Positions 14,791 through 21,086 of a stretch of DNA of 49,283 bases are shown here, piece by piece (the first letter of the stretch is position 1; each line of letters starts with the position of its first letter). The notes beneath the pieces are model-generated. The model did no database searches and was not told the DNA's origin. It saw only the letters and a list, made by a program, of their open reading frames with translations. Both the position numbers and the translations under genes were made by a program. Source of the stretch: a virus; IMG/VR virus record IMGVR_UViG_3300007276_000077, positions 1-49,283 of that record. One strand, written 5' to 3'.

Positions 14791-14834
14791 ATCGAAGCAT
14801 AACGCGGAGACTATCAGTCAATGAGGACAGATCA

Positions 14835-15467
14835 ATGACAAAGAAAAATATCAAGACCTTCGCAAAGCTGGTCGCAGCCGTCACCGCAGAGCAGATGCAG
14901 GCACATGCCGCAAGCGTCGCAAATGAGTTTGACGACCGGATGACCTTCGAGAACGTGGCACGCCCGGGCAACATGAGCATCCAGGTCAAGCTGGTAAAGT
15001 CTAAGGCACGGCTCACATCCTTGGGGATGTGCGCGAACATGATCGCCGCAGACATGAATGTGAATTTCGTGAACCGCTCTTTGAACGAGGGTAAGCGCTT
15101 TAACGTTTACGCCTTTGACAAGCTGATCGACGTTCTGACCGGTGTCGGCACATCCGGCTTGATGAGGAATGCCATCAATGTGGCGATCCTGCGGTCCATG
15201 ATTGCCTGCGAGACTGCAACTGTGCCGTTCACCGGCGAACTTGCAGCGGCCTCGGTGTCGGACAAGATCAAGCTAAAGGCAGAGTTTGCAAAGCTGCTGA
15301 CCCGGCACACCGTGAGCGCTGCAACTGCCCCGACGCAGACGAGCAGCACCATGAACGCCTTGATGGTCGCAGGTATTGTGATCAACACCGGCCTGGCACG
15401 TATGCCGGTCTATCAAATGACCCAGACGCCAGCGGCGCTCAGGATCCGCGAGGTGCTTGCGGCATAG
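14835..15467 (+). CDS. Helical protein of unknown function, possible paralogue of 17816 product
   Basis: 210 residues, mostly helical, Ala-rich, no membrane segment. The order and spacing of K.R..SL.M.A, ...VYAFDKLIDVL and FTGELAAASV recall the minus-strand protein at 17816-18364 (KKRASALAMLA, LYLTEKVLKCADAL, FASDLLKAAI), and the C-terminal TQTSSTMNALMVAGI and EVLAA recall the 6081 protein. A start at 14821 is out of frame; AGGACAG is the ribosome site. A terminator follows. Function unknown. Confidence 0.65.
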   Translation: MTKKNIKTFAKLVAAVTAEQMQAHAASVANEFDDRMTFENVARPGNMSIQVKLVKSKARLTSLGMCANMIAADMNVNFVNRSLNEGKRFNVYAFDKLIDVLTGVGTSGLMRNAINVAILRSMIACETATVPFTGELAAASVSDKIKLKAEFAKLLTRHTVSAATAPTQTSSTMNALMVAGIVINTGLARMPVYQMTQTPAALRIREVLAA

Positions 15468-15491
15468 AATTGTTGCGCGGTTAACGAGTAT

Positions 15492-15522
15492 GAGGGGCGT
15501 CAGAAATGGCGCCTCTCTTTTT
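15492..15522 (+). terminator. Rho-independent terminator
   Basis: GAGGGGCG ... CGCCTC stem with a one-base bulge, then CTTTTT. Ends the 14835 gene. The following 240 bases hold two CCCATGGG sites and the leader of the 15760 gene. Confidence 0.75.
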
Positions 15523-15588
15523 GGCAGGGTGTGAGGGGTAGGAATGGCTTAGGGTCAAGGGACTTGTCGATGGTCAGGCGCTTGGGTT

Positions 15589-15636
15589 CCCATGGGCAGC
15601 CATACACAGCCGCGGTCAGACATGCGTTCCCATGGG
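15589..15636. repeat. CCCATGGG pair
   Basis: Two GTTCCCATGGG sites at 15587-15596 and 15627-15636, 40 bases apart, mirroring the inverted pair at 14556-14607 on the other side of the 14835 gene. Confidence 0.6.
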
Positions 15637-15704
15637 TAGGCACGGGTCAGGGGAGCCACCGATCAGATGCCAGCATCATCCTTTTGAGTGCCATCAATGC
15701 GCAT

Positions 15705-15759
15705 GCGAATGTGAGTTATCAGAAACGCGCAAAAGCGCAGATAGCGAAAAGAGAACAAA
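15705..15759 (+). promoter_or_regulatory. Shared leader of the 15760 gene
   Basis: The 24-base segment 15705-15728 recurs with one mismatch, inverted, at 16879-16902. It is followed by GCGC-AAAA-GCGC and GAAAAGAGA, elements also found before the 16251 and 17816 genes. Confidence 0.55.
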
Positions 15760-16131
15760 ATGTCGGATCATGAATTAGAGATCGCACTGCTGAAAAATGA
15801 AATCACCGAGATCGATACAATCATCGGCATAGGCGACTACACCAACACAGCCGTTGAGGGGCTCCGGGGCGTATGTAAGGATATCCAACGCCGGATTGAC
15901 CTGTTGGAAGCTCCGGATGAATATCGCTCGATCAAAGTTTCCTTCATGAAGGAATACTTCGAGCGTGACGGGAAGAAGGTCGAACGCATGATCGTGTGGC
16001 ATCGTGATCATGACACAGGGGCTGATTACGTCGCGGACATTCTTGAGAGCGAGAAAGGCAACACCGAGTGGTTCGCTAAGCATATGCGCAATGAGGTGCG
16101 TTCGCTCTATGCAAAGAAAGTGAGGCGCTAA
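15760..16131 (+). CDS. Hypothetical protein
   Basis: 123 residues. The N-terminal half is probably coiled coil (LEIALLKNEITEIDTIIGIG), the second half basic and alpha/beta (VSFMKEYFERDGKKVERMIV). GAAAAGAGA is the ribosome site and belongs to a leader shared with two minus-strand genes. Function unknown. Confidence 0.65.
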   Translation: MSDHELEIALLKNEITEIDTIIGIGDYTNTAVEGLRGVCKDIQRRIDLLEAPDEYRSIKVSFMKEYFERDGKKVERMIVWHRDHDTGADYVADILESEKGNTEWFAKHMRNEVRSLYAKKVRR

Positions 16132-16250
16132 AGGAAAGGTCAGGCCGGGGCTCAGGCTCCGGCACACGCCCGTCGGCAAGTCCCTGCCCCTCCCCTGCCC
16201 CGCTATTTCAGGCACGAGAGTAGGCGCCGTAGCGCTTACTCAGGTCTTTC

Positions 16251-16631
16251 TTAGTTCAGTGTTGCAAGGTGCTTTGCACGGCGCGCATTACGCGCTTCGT
16301 TCATCAGCAAGGTCTGTGCGGCGCGCTCACGATTGAGACGCACGGCGCGTGCGCGCATGATGTTCAAGGCGCGTGTCTCATTGTGCAACTCGTCAATCCG
16401 GACTGCGACGTATGTCGAAACCGCCGATTGCTGCTCGTCAGTGAATTGACCGAGCAGTTCGCCCATGCGGCCTTCGACGACAGCTTGTGCAATACGGGCG
16501 CGCTCTTGAATTGTCTGCGCATGCTCCGGATCGACGCTGATGCTGATGCGGCCGAGGTCTGCCCAATACATATCAAGGTTGACGAGTGCGTCGAGGGCTG
16601 GGCGTGCGGTGTTAAGGTTCAGGTGAGTCAT
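16251..16631 (-). CDS. Hypothetical helical, Arg-rich protein
   Basis: 126 residues, almost all helix, with Arg/Glu-rich C-terminal half (MRARAVRLNRERAAQTLL). GAAAAGAGA leader as in 15760 and 17816. A spacer-operator promoter lies at 16681-16709. A plus-strand frame over the same bases has no ribosome site. Function unknown; nucleic-acid binding is possible from charge. Confidence 0.65.
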   Translation of the reverse strand: MTHLNLNTARPALDALVNLDMYWADLGRISISVDPEHAQTIQERARIAQAVVEGRMGELLGQFTDEQQSAVSTYVAVRIDELHNETRALNIMRARAVRLNRERAAQTLLMNEARNARRAKHLATLN

Positions 16632-16664
16632 GTCGTTCTCTTTTCAAGTTTGGCGCTTTGCGCT
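16632..16664 (-). promoter_or_regulatory. Shared leader of the 16251 gene
   Basis: Read on the minus strand: GCGCAAAGCGCC, then AACTTGAAAAGAGA before the ATG. Nearly the same as the leader at 18365-18400. Confidence 0.55.
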
Positions 16665-16680
16665 CTGTTTCGATATATTA

Positions 16681-16709
16681 ACTATATGCTGACTTACTAA
16701 TCAGCGCAA
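16681..16709 (-). promoter_or_regulatory. Promoter with operator in the spacer
   Basis: Minus strand: TTGCGC (16709-16704), 17-base spacer holding TTAGTAAGTCAG, then TATAGT (16686-16681). The operator arm AGTAAGTCAG matches the phage-wide family. Confidence 0.6.
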
Positions 16710-16859
16710 AAGGTGAGTGACGGCTTTTGCGACATCATCGGCGCTATCAACGCCGACAAGGATCACAAGAAAGGCTGCGGCGAGCAGGGCGAAGAGGCTC
16801 ACGTCGAGCAGGAAGTTGCGGATGCGACCGGCGTTCGGGTTGTAGGATGATTTTTTCAT
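16701..16859 (-). CDS. Small single-pass membrane protein
   Basis: 52 codons on the minus strand: basic N-terminus MKKSSYNPNAGRIRNFLL, one transmembrane helix (SLFALLAAAFLVILVGV), short acidic then amphipathic end (DSADDVAKAVTHLLR). Predicted N-in, C-out. It could be a holin or other envelope protein, but only one transmembrane helix is seen. The leader contains the 24-base repeat at 16879-16902. It lies on the same strand as a longer overlapping frame (16747-17052) that I judge spurious. Confidence 0.6.
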   Translation of the reverse strand: MKKSSYNPNAGRIRNFLLDVSLFALLAAAFLVILVGVDSADDVAKAVTHLLR

Positions 16860-16878
16860 AACTTGGACTTTCGCGTTT

Positions 16879-16902
16879 GCGTTTCTGATAACTCACAATC
16901 GC
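16879..16902 (-). repeat. 24-bp leader repeat, inverted copy
   Basis: Reverse complement matches 15705-15728 with one mismatch. It sits about 20 bases before the ATG of the membrane protein, as the other copy precedes the 15760 gene. Confidence 0.6.
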
Positions 16903-16941
16903 ACGTCTCGATGAGGCAGTCGCATGGCGAACGCTGGCGTA

Positions 16942-17024
16942 TTTAGGAACGGATTGTTCAAGGGACCGACGGGAAAGGATATGGATAGGTAAACAGGGGT
17001 TTAGGAACGGATTGTTCAAGGGAC
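16942..17024. repeat. Perfect 25-bp direct repeat
   Basis: TTTAGGAACGGATTGTTCAA followed by GGGAC occurs at 16942-16966 and 17000-17024, 58 bases apart, in a gene-free stretch. Confidence 0.8.
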
Positions 17025-17026
17025 GC

Positions 17027-17052
17027 GTGGAAAGACCTTGGGGTCTTTCCAC
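17027..17052. repeat. Hairpin
   Basis: Perfect 11-bp arms GTGGAAAGACC / GGTCTTTCCAC with loop TTGG. No T run on either side; possible bidirectional barrier or Rho-type end for the minus-strand operon from 17457. Confidence 0.55.
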
Positions 17053-17090
17053 TTATACTGCCCTCCCCTGCCCCACAGGGGTTTGCATGT

Positions 17091-17138
17091 GGCTAAATAG
17101 CCATGTGGCTGGATAACCACACGGCTAGATGGCTCAAT
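17091..17138. repeat. Octad array O2
   Basis: Six 8-bp units in register (GGCTAAAT first); every second unit is closer to the consensus, giving an apparent 16-bp period. It ends inside the 3' end of the 17134 gene. Confidence 0.7.
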
Positions 17139-17457
17139 AGGTCTTAAGGACGATCCTCACATCGCGCTCCAGCTCAGCCAGCATAGCCTGGGCTTCCATG
17201 ATGGCATCCGCATCTTCCGGCGTTTTAAGCAGCCGGACACGGAGATCTTGGTTTAGCTGGTCGGTCAGGTGCCGGATCTCGGTGATATACGTGGAAATCA
17301 TATTCACGGTTGCCTGCTCGGCTGGCGTATATACAGGGCCAGGCGGCCGCGTATAAGATCTGGCGCGCTCCAGCTTCCGGCGTATGCGCTCCAGTGGCGT
17401 TAATGCCAGGATCTTGGCGCGCCGTTCAGCCTGGCGCTGGCTATCGGTTTTCGGCAT
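17134..17457 (-). CDS. Hypothetical basic helical protein
   Basis: 107 residues: basic N-terminal half (MPKTDSQRQAERRAKILAL), a Pro-rich link (YTRPPGPVYTPAE) and a helical C-terminal half (EIRHLTDQLNQDLRVRLL). Overlaps the gene upstream by 17 bases, so probably coupled. No family recognised. Confidence 0.6.
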   Translation of the reverse strand: MPKTDSQRQAERRAKILALTPLERIRRKLERARSYTRPPGPVYTPAEQATVNMISTYITEIRHLTDQLNQDLRVRLLKTPEDADAIMEAQAMLAELERDVRIVLKTY

Positions 17458-17740
17458 AGGTAACTTCCTTGGTTGTTAGGCTGATATATTCGGCCTCGGT
17501 GATGCAATCAAAATCGGCGTCTGTTGAGTGGCTCAAGGTTGCCGCATAGTAGAGGCAAGATCTCCGGTCCTCGAATTTGTTGAAACGATCGGCGGTTATC
17601 ACTTGGCCTGCCAGCACGACCACGGCAATGAGGCTCAAGGCTTCGGACTTCTGGAAAGGGCGGACATAGAATGGATCTCCATTTGGGGGTTTAGACACGG
17701 GTGCGTATTGTTCGCCTGCGGGACGCCCCGGCTGTGGCAT
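17441..17740 (-). CDS. Hypothetical membrane-anchored protein
   Basis: 99 residues from the ATG at 17740 (MPQPGRPAGEQYAPVSKPPN...). A cytoplasmic Pro-rich start is followed by one hydrophobic helix (ALSLIAVVVLAGQVITA, about 35-51) and a soluble C-terminus with two cysteines (DRRSCLYYAATL, DFDCITEAEY). A TTG start at 17791 would add 17 residues but lies in a hairpin. The layout resembles an i-spanin or other envelope protein; unproven. Confidence 0.55.
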   Translation of the reverse strand: MPQPGRPAGEQYAPVSKPPNGDPFYVRPFQKSEALSLIAVVVLAGQVITADRFNKFEDRRSCLYYAATLSHSTDADFDCITEAEYISLTTKEVTYAENR

Positions 17741-17780
17741 TTTTGTCACTGTGTCTCTTTTGAGACACTCGCATAAAGCT

Positions 17781-17807
17781 GTGACGCGCAATTATCTTGC
17801 GCGTCAC
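17781..17807 (-). terminator. Hairpin after the 17816 gene
   Basis: Perfect 11-bp arms GTGACGCGCAA / TTGCGCGTCAC with loop TTATC, 9 bases past the stop of the minus-strand gene. U run is weak on the minus strand (CTTTAT). A second hairpin GTGTCTC-TTTT-GAGACAC follows at 17751-17768. Confidence 0.55.
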
Positions 17808-17815
17808 TTTGTTGC

Positions 17816-18364
17816 TTATATCTGCGCAGTCGCAAGCTTTTGTTGCGCAGTCACAAGCGCGTGACTGTCAGCGTTTGTCTTGACTTGCGTTTTATTGACA
17901 CGTCCAACAATGTTCATAACTTCGCACATTTTGACGTTCAGTTGTTCTTGACGTGTTGCGCTGATCAGTGACGCGCGACGATAACAGAAAGCGCTGTCAG
18001 CTTCACTCACTTTAAAGTTGTTCGAGATTGCGGCTTTCAACAAGTCACTTGCGAACAATTCGCGTTCAGCGTTTAGCAGCACAGTCTTGAGCGCGCAGAA
18101 CGTGTTTTCGTTAAAATCTGCGCTTGTGATCGTGTCTTGTGACAGCGCGTCAGCGCATTTCAAAACTTTTTCTGTCAGATAAAGATCTGACACAATGTCA
18201 ACTGATACGTTGCAAGCTTCTAAGAATGTCGCAACGCGTTCAGTGCGAGCGAGCATTGCAAGCGCGCTTGCACGCTTCTTATTCGTGTCTGACAGCTTGC
18301 GCGCTTCTACGTTCAAAGCGTCAGCGAAAGCGTTTGCAGCGAGAGTGTTGATTGTCTTAGTCAT
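17816..18364 (-). CDS. Helical protein without Pro or Trp, in GG/CC-free DNA
   Basis: 182 residues, predicted all helix; it contains no proline, no tryptophan and one glycine, as expected if GGN, CCN and TGG codons are avoided. Regions KKRASALAMLA, LYLTEKVLKCADAL and FASDLLKAAI recall the 14835 protein, which does use Gly and Pro. GAAAAGAGA leader before ATG 18364. Coding is supported by the leader and an open frame of normal length. Function unknown. Confidence 0.7.
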   Translation of the reverse strand: MTKTINTLAANAFADALNVEARKLSDTNKKRASALAMLARTERVATFLEACNVSVDIVSDLYLTEKVLKCADALSQDTITSADFNENTFCALKTVLLNAERELFASDLLKAAISNNFKVSEADSAFCYRRASLISATRQEQLNVKMCEVMNIVGRVNKTQVKTNADSHALVTAQQKLATAQI

Positions 18365-18400
18365 AATAGTCTCTTTTCAAGTTGTGCGCTTGTGCGCTTG
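18365..18400 (-). promoter_or_regulatory. Shared leader of the 17816 gene
   Basis: Minus strand: GCGCACAAGCGCACAACTTG, then AAAAGAGA before the ATG, like the leaders at 15725 and 16632. Further upstream, AATCACTACTGACTGAT (18462-18478) resembles the phage operator. Confidence 0.5.
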
Positions 18401-18796
18401 TTTGTCAGCGTGTCTTTGCTGATGTCTGTTTCTCGCATTTGTCGTGACGTATAGCAATCACTAAATCACTACTGACTGATCACGAAATGTTACAGATATG
18501 CGTCACGCTATTGAGCGCTTCTAAGCGCTTCTAAGCGCTTGCGTGACGTTGCGCTGTGCTAGTCTATCAATTCACGTCATCGCGCTTAGACACGCGTTGC
18601 AGCGCGTCTAACGATGCATTCCACTGCGCTGATATGCTGCGCGCGATTGATGCACGAAGTCTTAGAGATAAAACGCGATGTTGATGGGGATGCCCTCCTC
18701 CGCGCCAAGCGTTTTAAAACATATCCACCGCAGAGAGATATCCCGGTTTCATGTCCACCGCCCTGCCCTGCCCTGCCACCCGATCACCCGTCACCC

Positions 18797-18828
18797 AGCT
18801 ACCCAGCCAAATAGCTATATGCGTGGAT
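18797..18828. repeat. Octad array O3
   Basis: Four units in 8-bp register (AGCTACCC first, AGCTATAT third), just upstream of the operator of the 18900 operon. Confidence 0.65.
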
Positions 18829-18834
18829 GATGAT

Positions 18835-18851
18835 AAGTAAGCGTTGACTTT
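18835..18851 (+). promoter_or_regulatory. Operator of the 18900 operon
   Basis: AAGTAAGCGTTGACTTT, a near match to the family, preceded by GATGATAAG as a possible -10. No clear -35; the octads occupy its place. Confidence 0.6.
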
Positions 18852-18899
18852 GCCTTGCGTGGATGGGAAAAGTGGCACAACGCTTTAAGGAGCCTCTGA

Positions 18900-19226
18900 G
18901 TGACCAAAATTACAGTGCCATCTGATAACCCGATCAAGGGTTACACGAAACCTACACCCGAACAGGTCGCATTGGTCAACGAGAACAAGGTGCTGGAAGA
19001 ACTCTGCCTCCGCCAGATCGATCGCATCAGCCTTACGAACTCCGTTCGTAACCCTGCTGTTGATCCACGTTGGTTAGCATTGGCACGCACCGGCATCCAG
19101 CAATCATTCATGGATCTGAACCGCGCTGTGTTTCAGTCGCAACGTATCGAGGGCGACCTCGACGCTCTACCGTTGATCGCGTTTCTGGCATCAGATCCAG
19201 ATGTGGAGACCAAAAATGGGCGTTGA
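18900..19226 (+). CDS. Acb2/Tad1-like hairpin-domain protein (candidate cyclic-nucleotide sponge)
   Basis: 108 residues, GTG start after AAGGAGCC. The core DPRWLALARTGIQQSFM then DLNRAVF (55-78) is two helices with the pattern of the Acb2/Tad1 hairpin domain of phage proteins that bind immune signal nucleotides. In Acb2 this blocks CBASS, and in Tad1 it blocks Thoeris. The protein is close to the usual small size. It is followed by RyR and Ntn-hydrolase genes in one operon. The family call rests on motif memory, not a search. Confidence 0.65.
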   Translation: MTKITVPSDNPIKGYTKPTPEQVALVNENKVLEELCLRQIDRISLTNSVRNPAVDPRWLALARTGIQQSFMDLNRAVFQSQRIEGDLDALPLIAFLASDPDVETKNGR

Positions 19227-19560
19227 TGTCGATAAGATCGCAGAGACTTGCCACGAAATTAACCGCGTTTACTGCGAAGGTATTGGCGATATGAGCCAGC
19301 CTAAATGGAAAGATGCACCGGAATGGCAGCGCGAGAGCGCACGCAAAGGTGTGCTGTTTCGCATGACCAACCGCAACGCCGGCCCTTCCAACTCTCACGA
19401 GAACTGGCTCAAGGACAAGATTGCCGATGGTTGGGTTTGGGGCGAAGTGAAAGATCCTGAACTCAAGACGCATCCGTGCATCCGGCCTTATCGGCAGCTG
19501 CCTAAAGAGCAACAGGTTAAGGATGATCTGTTCTGCACCCTCGTAAAGTTGCTGGCATGA
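19216..19560 (+). CDS. RyR-domain protein
   Basis: 114 residues, almost entirely one RyR domain: IAETCHEINRVYCEGIGD, SQPKWKDAPEWQ, NSHENWLKDKIADGW, KTHPCIRPYRQLP and KDDLFCTLV. The name comes from ryanodine receptors; bacterial and phage copies have been proposed to sense nucleotide ligands. The start overlaps the previous gene by 11 bases and its stop overlaps the next start (ATGA). Likely function together with the hairpin protein in handling host signals; inference. Confidence 0.85.
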   Translation: MGVDVDKIAETCHEINRVYCEGIGDMSQPKWKDAPEWQRESARKGVLFRMTNRNAGPSNSHENWLKDKIADGWVWGEVKDPELKTHPCIRPYRQLPKEQQVKDDLFCTLVKLLA

Positions 19561-20087
19561 CCACGATTGCTTACAAAGACGGCCTGCTGGTCTCTGATAG
19601 TCGCGCCTACTCCGGCAGCTCTTTACCGATCGGCAACAAGCGTAAGATGATTATTCTGGATGATGGCAGTGCGGTTGCTGTCTCTACGACGCAGCCTGGT
19701 TTGGCCGAGAAGATCATGCGCTGGTATGACGATGTGCTGCACTGTGAAGAGGATGAAGAGGTCCAGATTCCGCAAGTCGAGGGCAATAACTTCTACATGC
19801 TGCTGATTGATGCGGATGACGGCGTATTCTTTAGCAACGACAGTATGGATCTCTCTGGGCCGTTGACTGCGGATTACTTCGCGATCGGCTCTGGCTCGGA
19901 TTATGCAATGGGCGCGATGGCGATGGGTGCAAATGCGATCGAGGCTGTAGCGGCTTCGATCAAGCATGATGTTTATTCCGGCTGGCCTTTGCTGGTGATC
20001 AACCGAAACGAGAATACCGAGATGTGGCTGAGTGAGGCGGATTATCATGCCGCGCACGCAGAGCCTGCTCTTATCGAGACTCCGTAG
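19557..20087 (+). CDS. HslV/proteasome-like Ntn-hydrolase
   Basis: 176 residues. MTTIAYKDGLLVSDSRA at the N-terminus places Thr2 as the likely nucleophile after Met removal, as in HslV and proteasome beta subunits. FAIGSGSDYAMGAMAMGANA (about 115-134) is the conserved glycine-rich segment of the family, followed by AIEAVAASIKHD. No AAA unfoldase is seen nearby, so it may work alone, use a host ATPase, or be a non-proteolytic relative. Last gene before the terminator 20111. Confidence 0.82.
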   Translation: MTTIAYKDGLLVSDSRAYSGSSLPIGNKRKMIILDDGSAVAVSTTQPGLAEKIMRWYDDVLHCEEDEEVQIPQVEGNNFYMLLIDADDGVFFSNDSMDLSGPLTADYFAIGSGSDYAMGAMAMGANAIEAVAASIKHDVYSGWPLLVINRNENTEMWLSEADYHAAHAEPALIETP

Positions 20088-20110
20088 CGCCTCCCTTGCG
20101 ATGGATAACT

Positions 20111-20149
20111 GGGTGTTGGTGAGATATCTCAACCAACACCCTTTTTTTT
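20111..20149 (+). terminator. Rho-independent terminator
   Basis: GGGTGTTGGT / ACCAACACCC 10-bp arms around the palindrome GAGATATCTC, then eight T. Ends the 18900-20087 operon. Confidence 0.93.
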
Positions 20150-20164
20150 ATGCTTTGATGAAAA

Positions 20165-20188
20165 AGCTAAATAGCTAGATAGCTGGTT
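20165..20188. repeat. Octad array O4
   Basis: Three perfect-register units (AGCTAAAT, then AGCTAGAT, then a weaker one) between the terminator and the 3' end of the RHH gene. Confidence 0.75.
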
Positions 20189-20426
20189 ACTTACCATGCT
20201 CGCGTTTGTAGGCAGCGTAACTGTCTTGCAGCAGCTCCTTCATAGAGATACCGCGCACGGCCGCCTCCATCTTGAACTCAAGGTGCCAGCTGCGTGGCAT
20301 GTTGAAGGTCATCGGCGCCAGGCGCTCACCGTTCATGTTGTCAGCCGCACCTACCGCCACATGCTCCGGCAGAAAGCTTTTCTTCTTAGGTGGTGGCACA
20401 TTTGCCCGGGTTGGTTTGTCTGTCAT
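20187..20426 (-). CDS. Ribbon-helix-helix DNA-binding protein (partition partner / regulator)
   Basis: 79 residues. A flexible basic N-terminus (MTDKPTRANVPPPKKKSF) precedes a ribbon-helix-helix domain: strand APMTFNMP, helix RSWHLEFKMEAAVRG and helix SMKELLQDSYAAYKRE. Start overlaps the parA stop (ATGA). In ParA loci with RHH partners, such as TP228 ParG and the pSM19035 omega protein, this protein binds the centromere and represses the operon. The octad arrays are its most likely sites; inference. Confidence 0.82.
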   Translation of the reverse strand: MTDKPTRANVPPPKKKSFLPEHVAVGAADNMNGERLAPMTFNMPRSWHLEFKMEAAVRGISMKELLQDSYAAYKREHGK

Positions 20427-21070
20427 GCGCTTGCTCCTTCCATCTGGTTAATGCGTGCGACGATCTCCGCGGCCAGTAGATCTGCGCGTTCTTCCAGCTT
20501 GCCGACGGCCTTACCGACCTCTGATAGTGCCAGCCCGTGGTTCTGAGCGCGCTGGTAGCTCGTCTTGGCGCTGATGTCCTGCTCTGCCACATCGAAGCCG
20601 CCCAAATAGTCGCGTGCCTCTGAGACAGCCACTGCGCTCTCGGTGGTCTTGTTCAGCACAAACAGTATGCGATGCTTGGCGACGCCTTTTTCGACCAGCT
20701 CGTTGGCGAACATCAGCTGCGGCTCCAGATCATCCAGGCTCAGGCCGGTTGGCACGATGACCAGTGTTGAGATCCGCGCGATGTCAAGGCTGGTTTGGTC
20801 ACTGTCCGGCCGGCCGTCAGCCACAACCAGATCCGCGGTGTCGCGTTTCATCAGTGTGGGTGAGTTAAATGGCTGGGTAGCTATATGAGGCTTTTGCTTT
20901 ACAGCTGCGCGGATCTGGCCCCATTTGACCGAGGTCAGCTGCGTGGTGTTGAAGTCGGCGATCTTCACAGACCAACCGGCGGCCGCGTAGGTCCGTGCGA
21001 TTAGTCTGGCGATGGTGGATTTGCCGACGCCGCCTTTCTGCGAAAGACAACTGATGATCAGGTCTGCCAT
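20423..21070 (-). CDS. parA: ParA-family partition ATPase
   Basis: 215 residues. Deviant Walker A KGGVGKST (12-19) at the N-terminus, Walker B region DLVVADGRPDSDQ and VVPTGLSLDDLEPQ typical of short type Ib ParA proteins without a DNA-binding N-terminal extension. ATP-driven DNA segregation with the RHH protein in the same operon is expected. SD GAGGGAG before ATG 21070. Octads O5 lie inside the gene (HIATQPFN region) and O6 right upstream. In a phage this suggests plasmid-like maintenance; alternatives are regulatory use or subcellular DNA positioning. Confidence 0.92.
   Translation of the reverse strand: MADLIISCLSQKGGVGKSTIARLIARTYAAAGWSVKIADFNTTQLTSVKWGQIRAAVKQKPHIATQPFNSPTLMKRDTADLVVADGRPDSDQTSLDIARISTLVIVPTGLSLDDLEPQLMFANELVEKGVAKHRILFVLNKTTESAVAVSEARDYLGGFDVAEQDISAKTSYQRAQNHGLALSEVGKAVGKLEERADLLAAEIVARINQMEGASA
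20863..20886. repeat. Octad array O5 inside parA
   Basis: Three 8-bp units in register (AGTTAAAT, GGCTGGGT, then AGCTATAT), coding on the minus strand for HIATQPFN. Weakest array because it is in coding DNA. Confidence 0.45.
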
Positions 21071-21086
21071 GATTACTCCCTCATAT

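Larger units (their letters stand above)
13306..14834. other. 1.5-kb non-coding, repeat-rich region
   Basis: No convincing gene. It holds short ATGCAACC repeats (13312-13531), a purine/pyrimidine hairpin element (13655-13722) with a second copy at 27.5 kb, octad repeats (13863-13886), direct repeats of about 36 bp (14079-14216), a small-RNA candidate (14301-14490), a CCCATGGG inverted repeat (14556-14607) and promoter P13. Frames at 14145, 14487 and 14513 lack ribosome sites and run through repeats. A replication origin, partition site or packaging region fits best. Confidence 0.6.
17738..18685. other. GG/CC dinucleotide desert
   Basis: Counting by eye, 948 bases contain one GG (18032) and two CC (17904, 18621), although G and C are common (GCGC, TGAC, CG frequent). 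The desert covers the 17816 gene, its terminator hairpin, leader and the non-coding bases beyond. It begins at the start of the 17441 gene and ends sharply at GGGG 18686. Confidence 0.9.
18401..18899. other. Non-coding region between divergent genes
   Basis: It holds an operator-like site (18462-18478), a palindromic cluster (18501-18548) with three AGCGCTT units inside CGTCACGC/GCGTGACG arms, the right end of the GG/CC desert, a C-rich stretch (CCCTGCCCTGCC, 18761-18780), octads O3 and an operator. A frame at 18614-18814 has no ribosome site and runs through the C-rich repeat and octads, so I do not call it. Confidence 0.6.

Noticed and set aside
16747-17052. Minus-strand frame of 101 codons
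   Set aside because: Runs through the 25-bp repeats and hairpin, Arg/Pro-rich, and overlaps the better-supported membrane protein at 16701-16859.
18614-18814. Plus-strand frame of 66 codons
   Set aside because: No ribosome site; its end is read from C-rich repeats and octads.
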